A DNA stretch of 64,000 nt from JASHPR01 sp963729365 (GTDB taxonomy: Bacteria > Actinomycetota > Actinomycetes > Streptosporangiales > Streptosporangiaceae), in assembly GCA_963729365.1 (NCBI GenBank), contig CAVSNQ010000001.1, positions 198,276-262,275 on the forward strand. Reading direction: 5' to 3'. The position numbers and the translations under genes are program-made. The notes under the pieces were generated by a model. It saw only the letters and a list, made by a program, of their open reading frames with translations. It was not told the DNA's origin and did no database searches. Positions 26,795 through 35,649 of this stretch are shown piece after piece (the first letter of the stretch is position 1; every line of letters starts with the position of its first letter).

Positions 26795-27253
26795 CTAGGC
26801 CTGCGGATCCTTAGTTTTTGCCCCTACAGTGCGCCGGGCCTGCCGTATAGCTTTGCGCTCAAGGCGCCTAGCTTTGCGTTCAAGGCGCCGGGCCTGCCGT
26901 TGAGCTTTGCGCTCAAGGCGCCTAGCTTTGCGTTCAAGGCGCCGGGCCTGCTGTTGAGCTTTGCGCTCAAGGAGCTGGACCTGCCGTTTATTCCAGGCAG
27001 CCAGGCGCTCGAAGGCGCTAGCCCGGTTCTCCTGACCCAGCCCTCGCAGCGCCCCCAGTACGATGGCGCCGACGATCACCCGCTCATGGAAGCGGCGGCT
27101 TCGCAGCACATGACCCACCACGCCCAGCCCGACCAGCCCCAGCGCCGCCTTACCGGCAAAGCCCGAGTTCCCCGGCTGCGCCGCCGACCTGCTGCTGCCC
27201 GCCGCGATGTTGGCCAGCAGCGGCCTCCCGGCACCTTGTCCTGATCTCGTCAT
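26795..27253 (-). CDS. Membrane-associated protein with Lys/Arg/Glu-rich tandem repeat tail
   Basis: 152 residues from ATG 27253 (AGGCGAC upstream). Residues about 35-75 are moderately hydrophobic (AALGLVGLGVVGHVL, IVGAIVLGALRGLG). The C-terminal 75 residues repeat the unit LERKA..QARR in an 18-residue period encoded by a 54-bp DNA repeat. The tail should be a very basic, charged helix able to bind nucleic acid or acidic lipid. I do not recognise the family. Confidence 0.6.
   Translation of the reverse strand: MTRSGQGAGRPLLANIAAGSSRSAAQPGNSGFAGKAALGLVGLGVVGHVLRSRRFHERVIVGAIVLGALRGLGQENRASAFERLAAWNKRQVQLLERKAQQQARRLERKARRLERKAQRQARRLERKARRLERKAIRQARRTVGAKTKDPQA
26831..26975. repeat. 54-bp tandem repeat (about 2.7 copies) inside a coding region
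   Basis: The word GCGCCGGGCCTG recurs at 26831, 26885 and 26939, a period of exactly 54 bases. Within each unit GAGCTTTGCGCTCAAGG-type sequence occurs twice with small changes. The period keeps frame and encodes 18 residues in the basic protein on the minus strand. Confidence 0.85.
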
Positions 27254-27589
27254 GTCGCCTCCCAGCCCTGAAGCGCCTGCGCACACTGCCACCGTGCCGC
27301 GCGATGAGGCTTCCTGGCTTCACCCCCGAGGGGGTGACCTAGTTCCTGGGCGGACGAGGTTCACTCCTGCCTCCCGGGTGCATCGGCTCATAGCGTTCCC
27401 GTGGGCGCCGTGGTCGGCGGGTACATGATCGCCGGGTCGCTAAGCCGTCGACGCGGCCCGCAGGCCGTCCACCAACGCCGGGCCTTGGACCAGCGCGCCG
27501 TCCCAGCCAACCCCGACGACCGCGTAGATCCAGCCCATAAATAAGGCCAACAGGGGCATCCTGCGGCAATGCTCTCGCGACAGGGCGCC
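27254..27589. other. Intergenic; one possible 39-residue membrane peptide
   Basis: No strong gene. On the minus strand 27440-27559 a frame starting MPLLALFMGWIYAVVGVGWD would give a 39-residue hydrophobic peptide. The ribosome-binding site is weak (GCAGG), so this may be a remnant. CCCCCGAGGGGGTGAC near 27326-27341 holds a small CCCC/GGGG hairpin of unclear meaning. Confidence 0.3.
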
Positions 27590-28240
27590 TTAGGTGTCGA
27601 CCAGGCCCGCCTGGTAAGCGGTGATGACGAGCTGGACCCGGTCCCTGGCGCCCAGCTTGGCCAGCAGCCGGGCCACGTGCGTCTTGGCGGTGCCCCCGGT
27701 GATGAACAGGGCGGCGGCAATCTCGGCGTTGGACATGCCCAGGCCCACCAGCCGCAGCACCTCGCGTTCCCGGTCGGTGATCCCGGTGAGCTCCCTAGGC
27801 TTGCGGTCCGCACGGGGCTGGCTGGCGAACTGCGCGATCAGGCGGCGGGCGACGCCTGGGGCGATCATGGCGTCGCCGGCCGCGACCACGCGGATCGCGG
27901 TCAGGATGTCCTCCAGCCCCATGTCCTTGACCAGGAACCCGCTCGCCCCGGCCCGCAGCGCGCCGTAGACGTAGTCGTCGTCGTCGAACGTGGTGAGCAC
28001 GAGCACGCGGGCGCGCGCATCGCCGGCGGTGATCAGCTGGGTTGCCTCGATGCCGTCCATGCCTGGCATGCGGATGTCCATGACGACCACGTCGGGGCCG
28101 GTGTCCCTGGCGAGCTGCACGGCCTCGGCTCCGGTTCCGGCCTCGGCGGCCACGTCGATGTCGGGTGCCTGGTCGATCATCCTGCGCAGGCCCGCGCGCA
28201 CCAGTGGCTGGTCGTCGGCCAGGATGACGCGGATGGTCAT
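27590..28240 (-). CDS. Two-component response regulator, NarL/LuxR type
   Basis: 216 residues. The receiver domain opens MTIRVILADDQPLVRAGLRRM with acidic pair Asp9/Asp10 and phospho-acceptor Asp55 in VVMDIRMPGMDG. The C-terminal LuxR helix-turn-helix is LTGITDREREVLRLVGLG and AAALFITGGTAKTHVARLLAKL. The start overlaps the stop of the histidine kinase gene (ATGA). It is probably the partner of that kinase and a regulator of the divergent ABC exporter. Confidence 0.95.
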   Translation of the reverse strand: MTIRVILADDQPLVRAGLRRMIDQAPDIDVAAEAGTGAEAVQLARDTGPDVVVMDIRMPGMDGIEATQLITAGDARARVLVLTTFDDDDYVYGALRAGASGFLVKDMGLEDILTAIRVVAAGDAMIAPGVARRLIAQFASQPRADRKPRELTGITDREREVLRLVGLGMSNAEIAAALFITGGTAKTHVARLLAKLGARDRVQLVITAYQAGLVDT

Positions 28241-29310
28241 CGGGCTGGCGCGGGCACCGGCAGCCGGGCGGCGACGCGGAAGCCGCCGCCGGGACGCGGC
28301 CCGGCCGACAAGTCGCCGCCGAGCAGCGCGGCGCGCTCGCGCATGCCGGTGATCCCGTAGCCGGTCCCGGCTGCGCTGCCGCCGCGGCCGCTGTCGGTGA
28401 TCTCGATCGATAGCTGCCCGTCCTGGTGGCTGATCGACACCCGGCACTGGTCGGTGCGGGCGTGGCGGACCACGTTGGTGACGGCCTCCTGGATGATGCG
28501 GAACGCCGACAGGTCGATGTCGGCCGGGAGCGGTTCCCGGCCGCCGCGCCAGTCCACGTCAACCTCGACCCGCACGCCCGCGTCCACGGCCGTGGCGGCC
28601 AGCCGGTCGATGTCGGCCAGGCCGGGCGTCGGACCCAGCGGTGCCAGCCAGGACCCGGGCTCTGGCTCGGCATGGCGCAGCCCGGTCACCACCCGCCGCA
28701 GCCCGGACAGTGTCTCCCTGCTGGTGGTCTCGATGGTGGCCAGGGCGTCGCGGGCCTCGCCGGGACGGGCGTCGAAGACGCTGCGGCCCGAGCCTGCCTG
28801 GATCGCGATGATGCCGATGCTGTGCGCCACCATGTCGTGCAGTTCGCGGGCGATCCGCAGCCGCTCCGCCATCGTGGCCTGCGCGGCCGCCTGGGCCCGC
28901 ACCAGCTCGGCCCGGGCCTGTGCCTGCCGGATTGAATGTCCGATAAGCCAGGCAATGATCGTGAAAAGGGGTACGGCGATCGTGACAAGGTGTATCGCCG
29001 ACGTTCCCACGCCGCCGCCACGGAGCGGACCCAGAGAGGGCACTGTCAGAAGCGGAATCAGCAGGCCGGCGGCGGCCATAGCGGCACCAGTCACCGAGAC
29101 CCTGCGGGTGCGTGTCGCCGCTATGTAGCAGATCTCAAGGCCCACTACGCAGGCGAGCACGACCAGCGTGTACGACGGCGTCGGCTGCAGCACCATGCTG
29201 GCCACCGATCCGCCAAGCAGCACGGCCAGCGCCGCGAGCGGCCAGCGGCGCAGCAGCAAGGCGGAAGCCAGCAGGGCGCAGCCAAATACCGGGAATCCCC
29301 ACATGCTCAT
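28237..29310 (-). CDS. Sensor histidine kinase (HisKA_3 type)
   Basis: 357 residues from ATG 29310, chosen because GGAGG lies 5 bases upstream; ATG 29334 is an alternative. Five or six N-terminal membrane helices (residues about 1-125) are followed by the dimerisation helix IARELHDMVAHSIGIIAIQ with phospho-acceptor His158. An HATPase domain follows, with FRIIQEAVTNVVRHA (N box) and GTGYGITGMRERAALLGG (G2). It is the upstream gene of the response regulator. The short loops suggest sensing within the membrane, as for cell-envelope stress sensors beside ABC exporters. Confidence 0.92.
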   Translation of the reverse strand: MSMWGFPVFGCALLASALLLRRWPLAALAVLLGGSVASMVLQPTPSYTLVVLACVVGLEICYIAATRTRRVSVTGAAMAAAGLLIPLLTVPSLGPLRGGGVGTSAIHLVTIAVPLFTIIAWLIGHSIRQAQARAELVRAQAAAQATMAERLRIARELHDMVAHSIGIIAIQAGSGRSVFDARPGEARDALATIETTSRETLSGLRRVVTGLRHAEPEPGSWLAPLGPTPGLADIDRLAATAVDAGVRVEVDVDWRGGREPLPADIDLSAFRIIQEAVTNVVRHARTDQCRVSISHQDGQLSIEITDSGRGGSAAGTGYGITGMRERAALLGGDLSAGPRPGGGFRVAARLPVPAPAR

Positions 29311-29371
29311 GGACGCCTCCAGCCTGCTGGTCATGCTCACGGCGATCGTAACCGCCCCGCGGTGCCGGGTC

Positions 29372-29435
29372 GTCTGCCCGCGGGCATAAGCCCCCGGGCT
29401 AATGCGGCACCGCGCAGATGGGCCTGCGGGCAGAC
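29372..29435. promoter_or_regulatory. Inverted repeat in the divergent kinase/ABC promoter region
   Basis: GTCTGCCCGC (29372-29381) and GCGGGCAGAC (29426-29435) are perfect 10-bp inverted arms 44 bases apart, between the kinase start (29310) and the ABC ATPase start (29470). They may be paired half-operators for the response regulator; the wide spacing makes this tentative. Confidence 0.4.
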
Positions 29436-29469
29436 GCGGCGCGGCCCCAGACTGCGGCATCTTGTCGCC

Positions 29470-30390
29470 ATGAACGCGAGTATCGAGATCGACGGACTGC
29501 GCAAGCGGTTCGGCGCGGTACAGGCGCTGGACGGGATGACGTTCACGGTCGGTCCCGGCCAGGTGACCGGCTTCGTCGGGCCGAACGGCGCCGGCAAGTC
29601 GACCACCATGCGTGTCGTCGTCGGCCTGGACGCCCCCGACGCGGGCACCGCCACCATCGGCGGCCGCCCGTACCATGCGCTGAAGAACCCGCTGCGCCAT
29701 GTCGGCACGCTGCTGGACGCCGGCGCCCTGCAGCCCAGCCGCCGAGCGCGCAACCACCTGCTGTGGCTCGCCCACTCCCAGGGCCTGACGGCCGGCCGGG
29801 TCGATGAGGTGATCACGCAGGCCGGGCTCCAGGCCGCCGCCCGTCGCAGGGCCGGCGGGTACTCCCTCGGCATGCGGCAGCGGCTCGGCATCGCCGCCGC
29901 GCTGCTCGGTGACCCCGCGGTGCTGATCTTCGACGAGCCGTTCAACGGCATGGACCCCGAGGGCATCGTCTGGATGAAGGGCTTCCTGCGAGAGCTCGCG
30001 GCGCAGGGCCGCGCGGTGCTGGTGTCCAGCCACCTGATGAGCGAACTGCAGGACACCGCCAGCCACCTGGTCATCGTCGGCCGCGGCCAGGTGATCGCCG
30101 ACACCTCCGTCACTGATCTCATCGCGGCCGCCTCCAGCAACCGCATCACGCTGACCACCACCGCGCCGGCCGACGCGATGACCGTGCTCACCGGTGCCGG
30201 GGCCGAGGTCAGTGCCACCGGCTCCGGCGTGCTCACCGTTTCCAGCCTCTCTCCAGAACGAGTGGTGGCTGCTCTCACCAGCCACGCCATCCCCTTCAGC
30301 GAGGTCACCACCCACCGGGCCACCCTGGAACAGGCCTACATGGAACTCACCAGCCACAGCGTCGAGTACCGGGCGCAGGCGACGTCATGA
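29470..30390 (+). CDS. ABC transporter ATP-binding protein (ABC-2 exporter type)
   Basis: 306 residues. Walker A GPNGAGKST lies near residue 40, the ABC signature appears as YSLGMRQR, Walker B as VLIFDEP, and the H-loop His in VLVSSHLM. The C-terminal 90 residues form the extra domain of drug- or bacteriocin-exporter ATPases. The stop overlaps the next gene (ATGA). It powers the two permeases that follow, and the divergent two-component system probably regulates it. Confidence 0.94.
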   Translation: MNASIEIDGLRKRFGAVQALDGMTFTVGPGQVTGFVGPNGAGKSTTMRVVVGLDAPDAGTATIGGRPYHALKNPLRHVGTLLDAGALQPSRRARNHLLWLAHSQGLTAGRVDEVITQAGLQAAARRRAGGYSLGMRQRLGIAAALLGDPAVLIFDEPFNGMDPEGIVWMKGFLRELAAQGRAVLVSSHLMSELQDTASHLVIVGRGQVIADTSVTDLIAAASSNRITLTTTAPADAMTVLTGAGAEVSATGSGVLTVSSLSPERVVAALTSHAIPFSEVTTHRATLEQAYMELTSHSVEYRAQATS

Positions 30391-32015
30391 CGACGCAGAC
30401 CGTGACCCCGCACCGCTCGCCGGTGGCCCCGGAGCGGGACAGCTTCTGGTACCTGGTGCACGCCGAGTGGACCAAGTTCCGCACCGTGCGCGGCTGGGTG
30501 ATCGCGGTGCTGATCACGATCGTGGCGATTGCCGTCGGTGCGTTTCTCGGCGCTGACGTCAGCGGCGGGTGCGGCGGGGGCAATGGAGCCAGCAGCGGGG
30601 CCAGCGCGGCTGCCTGCCCGGCACAGCCGACCGGGCCTGGCGGTGAGCCGGTCCAGGACGTGTTCTACTTCGCGCACCAGCCGGTAGCGGGGAACGGCAC
30701 GATCACCGTGCAGATGACGTCGCTGACCGGCCAATTCATCGTCGGCACAGGCAACGGCGGGTTCCAGGCGGCGCCAGGCGGCCTGCAGCCGTGGTCCAAG
30801 GCCGGGATCATCATCAAGCAGAACACCTCTCAGGGCTCGGCCTACGCGGCGATGATGGTCACCGGGTCGCACGGCGTGCGGATGCAATGGGACTACGTCA
30901 ACGACACCCCCGCCCTGGCCGGCAGCGTGTCCGCGTCCTCGCCGCGCTGGCTGCGGCTGGTCCGCGACGGAGACACGATCAGCGGGTACGACTCCGCCGA
31001 TGGCACGCACTGGACACTGGCCGGCACCGCGACCCTCCCGGGGCTAACCTCCACCGTGCAAGCCGGGCTGTTCGCCGCCGGCACTTCTATCGAGAGTTAT
31101 CCGGCCGACTTCCGCGTGGCCGACGTGCCGGACAACTTCGGCGCCATGGCCACGGGCGTCTTCCGCCATATCGGGCTCTCCTGGCCCGCTACCGGATGGA
31201 CGGGCACCAACGTAGGCGGCGCCGGCCCGAACGAGTACGGCGCGCCACTGCCCGGCACGCTCCGCCAGCGCGCCGGCACGATCACCGTAGCCGGTGGCGG
31301 CGACATCAGCCCCGCGGCCGGGAACGCGTACGCCGGAAGTGGTCAATCCCTCCAGCGGGCGCTGGCCGGGACGTTCTCCGGGCTGATCCCGCTGATCGTG
31401 GTGGCGGCGATGTTCATTACCGCCGAGTACCGGCGCGGGCTAATCCGCGTCTCGCTGACCGCCGCGCCCCGCCGCGGCCGGCTGCTGGTCGCCAAGGCTG
31501 TCGTGATCGGCGCAATCGGTTTCGTCGCCGGGCTGGTCGCCGCCGCCCTCGCGCTCGCCGTCGGCACGCCCCTGCTGCTCCGGGCCGGCCCTCTGGCCTG
31601 GCCGGTTTCGCTGCTCACCGAGGCACGGATGGTCGTCGGCACCGGGGCGCTGCTCGCCGTGGCCGCGGTGCTCGCGCTTGCGATCGGCACCATCGTGCGG
31701 CGCAGCGCGCCGGCGGTCGCCATCGTGATCGTGGTGATCGTCGTCCCGTATCTGCTCGCCTTCAACCCGCTGCCCGGCTCGCAGCCGCAAGGCAGCGGCC
31801 CGGGAGGGGGAGGAGGCTGGGAGCTGCAGATCACCCCGGCCGCCGCCTGGTCCGTACAGCAGGCGGTCCCCCAGTTCCGTCAGCTCATCGCCATCTATTC
31901 GCTCGATAACGGGTACTACCCGCTCGCGCCGTGGGCCGGGCTGGCGGTGGAATGCGCATGGGCGGCCGCCGCGCTGGCGCTGGCCTTCTTCCTGCTGCGC
32001 CGGAGAGACGCATGA
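30387..32015 (+). CDS. ABC-2 permease with a large extracellular beta-sandwich-like domain
   Basis: 542 residues. After WTKFRTVRGWVIAVLITIVA (helix 1, residues 35-53), a Gly/Ser/Cys-rich linker (56-80) leads to a globular region at about 90-250. That region resembles DUF1349/concanavalin-like domains (WSKAGIIIKQ, VTGSHGVRMQWDY, RWLRLVRDGDTISGYDSADG). Five further helices follow from residue 332 (LIPLIVVAAMFITAEYRRG; LLVAKAVVIGAIGFVAG). Ordinary permeases of this type have a small first loop. The added domain would face outside and could bind a glycan or the exported molecule (inference). Confidence 0.85.
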   Translation: MTTQTVTPHRSPVAPERDSFWYLVHAEWTKFRTVRGWVIAVLITIVAIAVGAFLGADVSGGCGGGNGASSGASAAACPAQPTGPGGEPVQDVFYFAHQPVAGNGTITVQMTSLTGQFIVGTGNGGFQAAPGGLQPWSKAGIIIKQNTSQGSAYAAMMVTGSHGVRMQWDYVNDTPALAGSVSASSPRWLRLVRDGDTISGYDSADGTHWTLAGTATLPGLTSTVQAGLFAAGTSIESYPADFRVADVPDNFGAMATGVFRHIGLSWPATGWTGTNVGGAGPNEYGAPLPGTLRQRAGTITVAGGGDISPAAGNAYAGSGQSLQRALAGTFSGLIPLIVVAAMFITAEYRRGLIRVSLTAAPRRGRLLVAKAVVIGAIGFVAGLVAAALALAVGTPLLLRAGPLAWPVSLLTEARMVVGTGALLAVAAVLALAIGTIVRRSAPAVAIVIVVIVVPYLLAFNPLPGSQPQGSGPGGGGGWELQITPAAAWSVQQAVPQFRQLIAIYSLDNGYYPLAPWAGLAVECAWAAAALALAFFLLRRRDA

Positions 32016-32821
32016 GGCTCATGGCCCGGGTCGCTCCGCCGCGTTATCTGCTGGGCCAGGCCCTGCACGCCGAGTGGACCAAGTTCCGCACCGTGGCCGG
32101 CCCATCGTGGCTGCTGGCCGGGGTCGGCGCGCTGACCGTCGCCGTCGGGGTGGCGGCGGCCAGCGTGGTCCGGTGCCAGTCAGCCACGTGCGGGATCGAC
32201 CCCGCCGCGGTCAGCTTTGCCGGAATCTACCCGGCCCAGGCGGTAGCAGCCGTCGCAGGCGTGCTAGCCATCGGCAACGAGTACAGCACCGGGATGATCA
32301 AGCTGTCGCTGACCGCGATGCCCCGGCGGCTGACCTGGTTCTTCGCCAAGGCTACGGTGCTCACCGCCCCGGTGCTCACCGCCTCAGCGCTGGCGGTCGC
32401 AGCCGCTGCGCTCGCCGGGCGGCTGATCCTGCCCGGCCACGGCTTCACACCCGCGCATGGATACGCATCCCTCACCTCGGCCACCGACTTCAGAGCCACC
32501 GTCGGTGCGGTCTTGTACCTGATGCTCATCGCCCTGCTCAGCCTCGGGCTCGCAGCCGCGGTACGCGACCCCGCGGCCGCCATCGGCCTGGTGCTCGGAT
32601 TGCTGTACCTGTTCCCGCTCGCCGCGAACGTCATCTCCAACCCGGCCCTCGCCCGGCACCTGCAGCAGATCGGCCCCCTGCCCGCCGGCCTGGACGCCCA
32701 GGCCACGATCGGGATGAAGGGCCTGCCCCTCACCCCATGGCAGGGCCTCGGCATCGTCGCCCTCTGGACCGCCGGCGCCCTCCTCCTCGGCGCACTCGTC
32801 CTGAAATCCCGCGATGCATGA
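32012..32821 (+). CDS. ABC-2 permease subunit
   Basis: 269 residues with six predicted helices. HAEWTKFRTVAGPSWLLAGV at the N-terminus matches the start of the preceding permease, and GNEYSTGMIKLSLTAMPRR is the standard cytoplasmic loop of ABC-2 permeases. The start overlaps the upstream stop (ATGA). Together with the previous permease it would form the heterodimeric membrane part of the exporter. Confidence 0.9.
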   Translation: MRLMARVAPPRYLLGQALHAEWTKFRTVAGPSWLLAGVGALTVAVGVAAASVVRCQSATCGIDPAAVSFAGIYPAQAVAAVAGVLAIGNEYSTGMIKLSLTAMPRRLTWFFAKATVLTAPVLTASALAVAAAALAGRLILPGHGFTPAHGYASLTSATDFRATVGAVLYLMLIALLSLGLAAAVRDPAAAIGLVLGLLYLFPLAANVISNPALARHLQQIGPLPAGLDAQATIGMKGLPLTPWQGLGIVALWTAGALLLGALVLKSRDA

Positions 32822-33324
32822 CGCCTGATATGGCATGGCAGCGTACACCAGGACTCCTGGCATAGGAGACGCTGACGCAGTGTCTCAGGTGCCCTTGACC
32901 AGCAGCGACGAGGGCCAACCGCGTGGAAGGCTGGGCGATCTGGACCGGGAGCTTGAGCAGCACGGCCACAGGTTCGTCCGCACACCCATGACCCCGGGTC
33001 TTCGTGCGCAGCGAACGGGCCGCCCAGCGCCGCGCGCCGAACCGAATAATCTGCGCGCGCTCACGGCAGCGACTGACACGTCAGCTTGGTGCGCCGAGTC
33101 GGCAGGCTGGCTGTGTGGCCGCTCGGACTCAAACGTCACTTTCTGTGATCAGTCTGGCTCTGGCTCACGCGCGCAAACCTTTTTGGGTGCCCAGGCCGAT
33201 CCGGCTCAAGATCGGCTCCCAAAATCGGACTCCCAAAATCGGACACCGCCGCTCCCAAAATCGGACAGTACAGACCTACGTAAGCCGACATGATCGCAAG
33301 TCAGAGCGCTGACATGCGATTACT
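32822..33324. other. Non-coding debris with a possible group II intron reverse transcriptase trace
   Basis: No intact gene. On the plus strand at about 32881-32982 one frame reads DLDRELEQHGHRFVR after VPLTSSDEGQPRG. This resembles the segment just before the YADD catalytic site in group II intron reverse transcriptases, with the intervening GGPLSPLLAN-like part missing. The rest shows no coding signal. The CTCCCAAAATCGGAC repeats are listed separately. Confidence 0.4.
33216..33266. repeat. Three copies of CTCCCAAAATCGGAC left of the first att copy
   Basis: Exact 15-mers start at 33216, 33230 and 33252. A one-base variant (CTCCCAGAATCGGAC) lies at 39532-39546, at the same distance (59-60 bases) from the second att copy. 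Repeats at a fixed spacing from an attachment core are what integrase arm-binding sites look like. Confidence 0.7.
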
Positions 33325-33369
33325 TGGTCGGGGTGGCCGGATTTGAACCGGCGGCCTCTTCGTCCCGAA
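33325..33369 (-). other. att-like 3' half of tRNA-Pro(CGG), copy 1
   Basis: On the minus strand these 45 bases read from the anticodon loop (TTCGGGA, then CGAAG) through the T arm (GCCGGTTCAAATCCGGC) and acceptor strand CACCCCG to A-CCA. The 5' half of the tRNA is absent, so it is not a functional tRNA. The same 45 bases occur at 39606-39650. Integrating elements that use tRNA-Pro leave such copies, so this is the left boundary of an integrated segment. Confidence 0.85.
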
Positions 33370-33734
33370 CTGAGCGCCCAGGCTAACAAAGCCGCTGCTC
33401 GAGGACGTTGTCGCACGTCAGAGCTTCTTGGCTGGGCACGATCACAGCGTCTGACCGCAACTGGCGACGGATCGCTGCTCCCATTCCGCTCCCACCACCG
33501 AGCGCCGCGCCGCCGAGCGCAAACGAGCCCGAAGTGAGGTCGCTGATGGCCGGGAAGGCTAGCGCTCCGAGAAGCTCAGCGCGCCGCCGACGGACTGCGG
33601 GCTATTGCGTGTCAGCCAGTAGCGTTCCTGTCAAGTTCATCTGTTCGGCCCGATCCCGTGCGAAGGGGATGGTTGCCAGGGCCGAGCATGCCCGGGGCGA
33701 GCCGCGTGCTCCCGTAGTGGCCAGCCGAGCCCGT
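33370..33734. other. No gene recognised
   Basis: A 365-base stretch between the att copy and the MFS gene. Frames are open in places, but the peptides are Arg/Ser/Ala-rich without motifs, and codon-position composition is not convincing. I see nothing definite here. Confidence 0.5.
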
Positions 33735-35000
33735 TCAGCCTGATTGTGCGGGCGGAGAGTCCAGGTTCCGCAGGCCTGGCATGACCAGGGTCAGCACGGC
33801 GGCGATAGCGTTCGCGGCGGCGAAGGCGCCGATGGCCCATGAGGCGGATACGTGCGCGACGAGCAGGCCGGCGAGCAGCGGGGCCAGTATCGCCAGGGCC
33901 ATGGCTGTCATGCTCACGGTGCTGGTGACACGGCCGCGCATCTCCTCCGGCGCCTGGCGGAGCACCGAGGCGAACAGGCCGGAGTTCGCGGCAGGCGCGA
34001 GCAGCACGACGACCGCGACCGGGAGTGCCACCAGCGGGGAGGGGATCACCACCGCGGCGATGGCGAACAGGACCGTCCCGGCCAGTGTCATCGTGAGGGC
34101 TATGGTGCTCGGGCGCAGGCGCCTTTGCAGCAGCGGCGCGACCGGGGCGCCGAGTACCCCGCCGGTCATGATGGCCGCCTGCACCAGGCCGATGACCGTG
34201 GCGGAGACGCCGTGCTGGCGGAGCCCGACCGTGATGGCGAAGAGCACGCCGGTGAAGGCAAAGTTGACCAGCGGTGCCCGGACCGCCACCGCACGCAGGA
34301 GCGGGATCTGCCAGACGATCCTCAGGCCCTCGGCCACCTCGTGCCACAGGGCCTTGCGGTCGGGCGCCTGCTCGGGGCGGAACCGGCCGCGGATCCGGCT
34401 CACCGTGCCGAACGAGGCCGCGTAGGAGACGGCGTCGGCGAGGAACGGGACGGCCCGGCCCAGGCCGAACAGCAGCCCGCCGAGCGCAGGCCCGGCCAGG
34501 CTGGCGGCCCAGGTCCGGCCCTCGGTGGCGGCCCATGCCTCCACGAGCTGCTGCTCTGGCACGATCGACGGCAGCGCGGCGGCGGCGGACGGGTCGAAAA
34601 GACCGCCCGCTGCTCCTTCGATGACGCTGACGACGAGCACAGCCGGCCAGGACGCGAGGTGCACGGCGATGAGGACGCCGAGGAGGGCCAGCAGGGCGGC
34701 GCGCACGGTGTCGCAGGCGATCATCGTCAGCCGCCGGTCGAACCGGTCCGCCAGGGCCCCGGCGGGTAGCTGCAGGCTGATCAGGGCGAGCTCCCGGGCC
34801 GTGCCGACCACGCCGGCGAGTACCGGCGAGTGTGTCAGGGCGAGGATGAGCAGCGGGTAGGCGATCAGGCCCATCTCACTGCCGGTGCCGGACAGAAGCT
34901 GGCCGATCCAGAGCATCCGGAAGCCGCTGTTGCGCCGCAGCGGGACCGGCCCCGGCCTGGCCGCGGTGTCCGCCAGGCCCGCCGCGGCCTGCTCGCTCAT
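33735..35000 (-). CDS. MFS transporter (enterobactin-exporter-like)
   Basis: 421 residues with about 12 helices. RNSGFRMLWIGQLLSGTGSEM opens the protein, and motif A appears as LPAGALADRFDRRLTMIACD. VIEGAAGGLFDPSAAAALPS is typical of the MFS_3/EntS-like branch. The start at 35000 overlaps the stop of the upstream ArsR-type gene (ATGA), so the two are co-translated. It is probably an exporter controlled by that regulator. Confidence 0.9.
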   Translation of the reverse strand: MSEQAAAGLADTAARPGPVPLRRNSGFRMLWIGQLLSGTGSEMGLIAYPLLILALTHSPVLAGVVGTARELALISLQLPAGALADRFDRRLTMIACDTVRAALLALLGVLIAVHLASWPAVLVVSVIEGAAGGLFDPSAAAALPSIVPEQQLVEAWAATEGRTWAASLAGPALGGLLFGLGRAVPFLADAVSYAASFGTVSRIRGRFRPEQAPDRKALWHEVAEGLRIVWQIPLLRAVAVRAPLVNFAFTGVLFAITVGLRQHGVSATVIGLVQAAIMTGGVLGAPVAPLLQRRLRPSTIALTMTLAGTVLFAIAAVVIPSPLVALPVAVVVLLAPAANSGLFASVLRQAPEEMRGRVTSTVSMTAMALAILAPLLAGLLVAHVSASWAIGAFAAANAIAAVLTLVMPGLRNLDSPPAQSG

Positions 35001-35647
35001 CCGGGTGTCGCCGCGTCCTCGTGACCGGCTTCGGTCTCGCCGTCTTCTGGGTACTCGATCGGATGGGACAGCAGCAGCAGCTGCACGGGGACCGAGCCGG
35101 GCGGGCGCTTGGATGGATCGGCCATCCGCTTCTGGAACAGCGGCATGAGGATCGCGGTCAGGTCGTTGCTTAGCTGCGCCAGTTCCTCGACCGTCAGATA
35201 GAAGACATACTCGCTGTCCTCGGCGGCGTCCTGCCAGCGGCGCGGATAGCTGGACCTGGTATTCAGCCATGTCCAGTACCGCTCGATCTGCCGCTGGCGG
35301 ACCATGCGGAGCAGGGCGTGCTCTGCGAGCTGAGACGCCGGGTCCTCGCGGGCGGTGACGCTGAGGCCGGTCGTGGTCATGCGCCACGGCCGGGCCCGGC
35401 CCTTGCCGCCGCCCGCCTCTTCCACGACCCCGTACTTCGCCAGCTGGCGGAAGTGGAACGAGCAGGTCGTGGGGGACTCGCCGATGAGCTCGCCGGCCTC
35501 GGTAGCGGTCAGCGGCCCGTGCAGCATCAGTTTCCCGAGCAGCGCGAGGCGCACCGGGTGGGTCAGCGCCCGCAGCCTCCGGGCGTCGCTGAGGGTCGTC
35601 GGCTCGGCGAACGGCTCGCCAGGCCGGCCCTGATCATCGAGAGACAT
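34997..35647 (-). CDS. ArsR-type winged-helix transcriptional regulator
   Basis: 216 residues from ATG 35647. The winged helix is at residues 20-95 (RLRALTHPVRLALLGKLML, TATEAGELIGESPTTCSFHFRQLAKYGVVEEAG). The C-terminal 100 residues are helical (YPRRWQDAAEDSEYVFYLTVEEL) and may bind the inducer or mediate dimerisation. It lacks the Cys metal pair of ArsR proper, so an organic ligand is more likely. It controls the coupled MFS gene, and a palindrome covers its promoter. Confidence 0.88.
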   Translation of the reverse strand: MSLDDQGRPGEPFAEPTTLSDARRLRALTHPVRLALLGKLMLHGPLTATEAGELIGESPTTCSFHFRQLAKYGVVEEAGGGKGRARPWRMTTTGLSVTAREDPASQLAEHALLRMVRQRQIERYWTWLNTRSSYPRRWQDAAEDSEYVFYLTVEELAQLSNDLTAILMPLFQKRMADPSKRPPGSVPVQLLLLSHPIEYPEDGETEAGHEDAATPG

Positions 35648-35649
35648 CT

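Noticed and set aside
26831..26975. CRISPR-like array
   Set aside because: The 54-base units are contiguous without unique spacers and lie in frame within a coding sequence.
33325..33369. A functional tRNA-Pro gene
   Set aside because: Only the 3' half is present; the D arm and 5' acceptor strand are missing. The same holds for 39606-39650.
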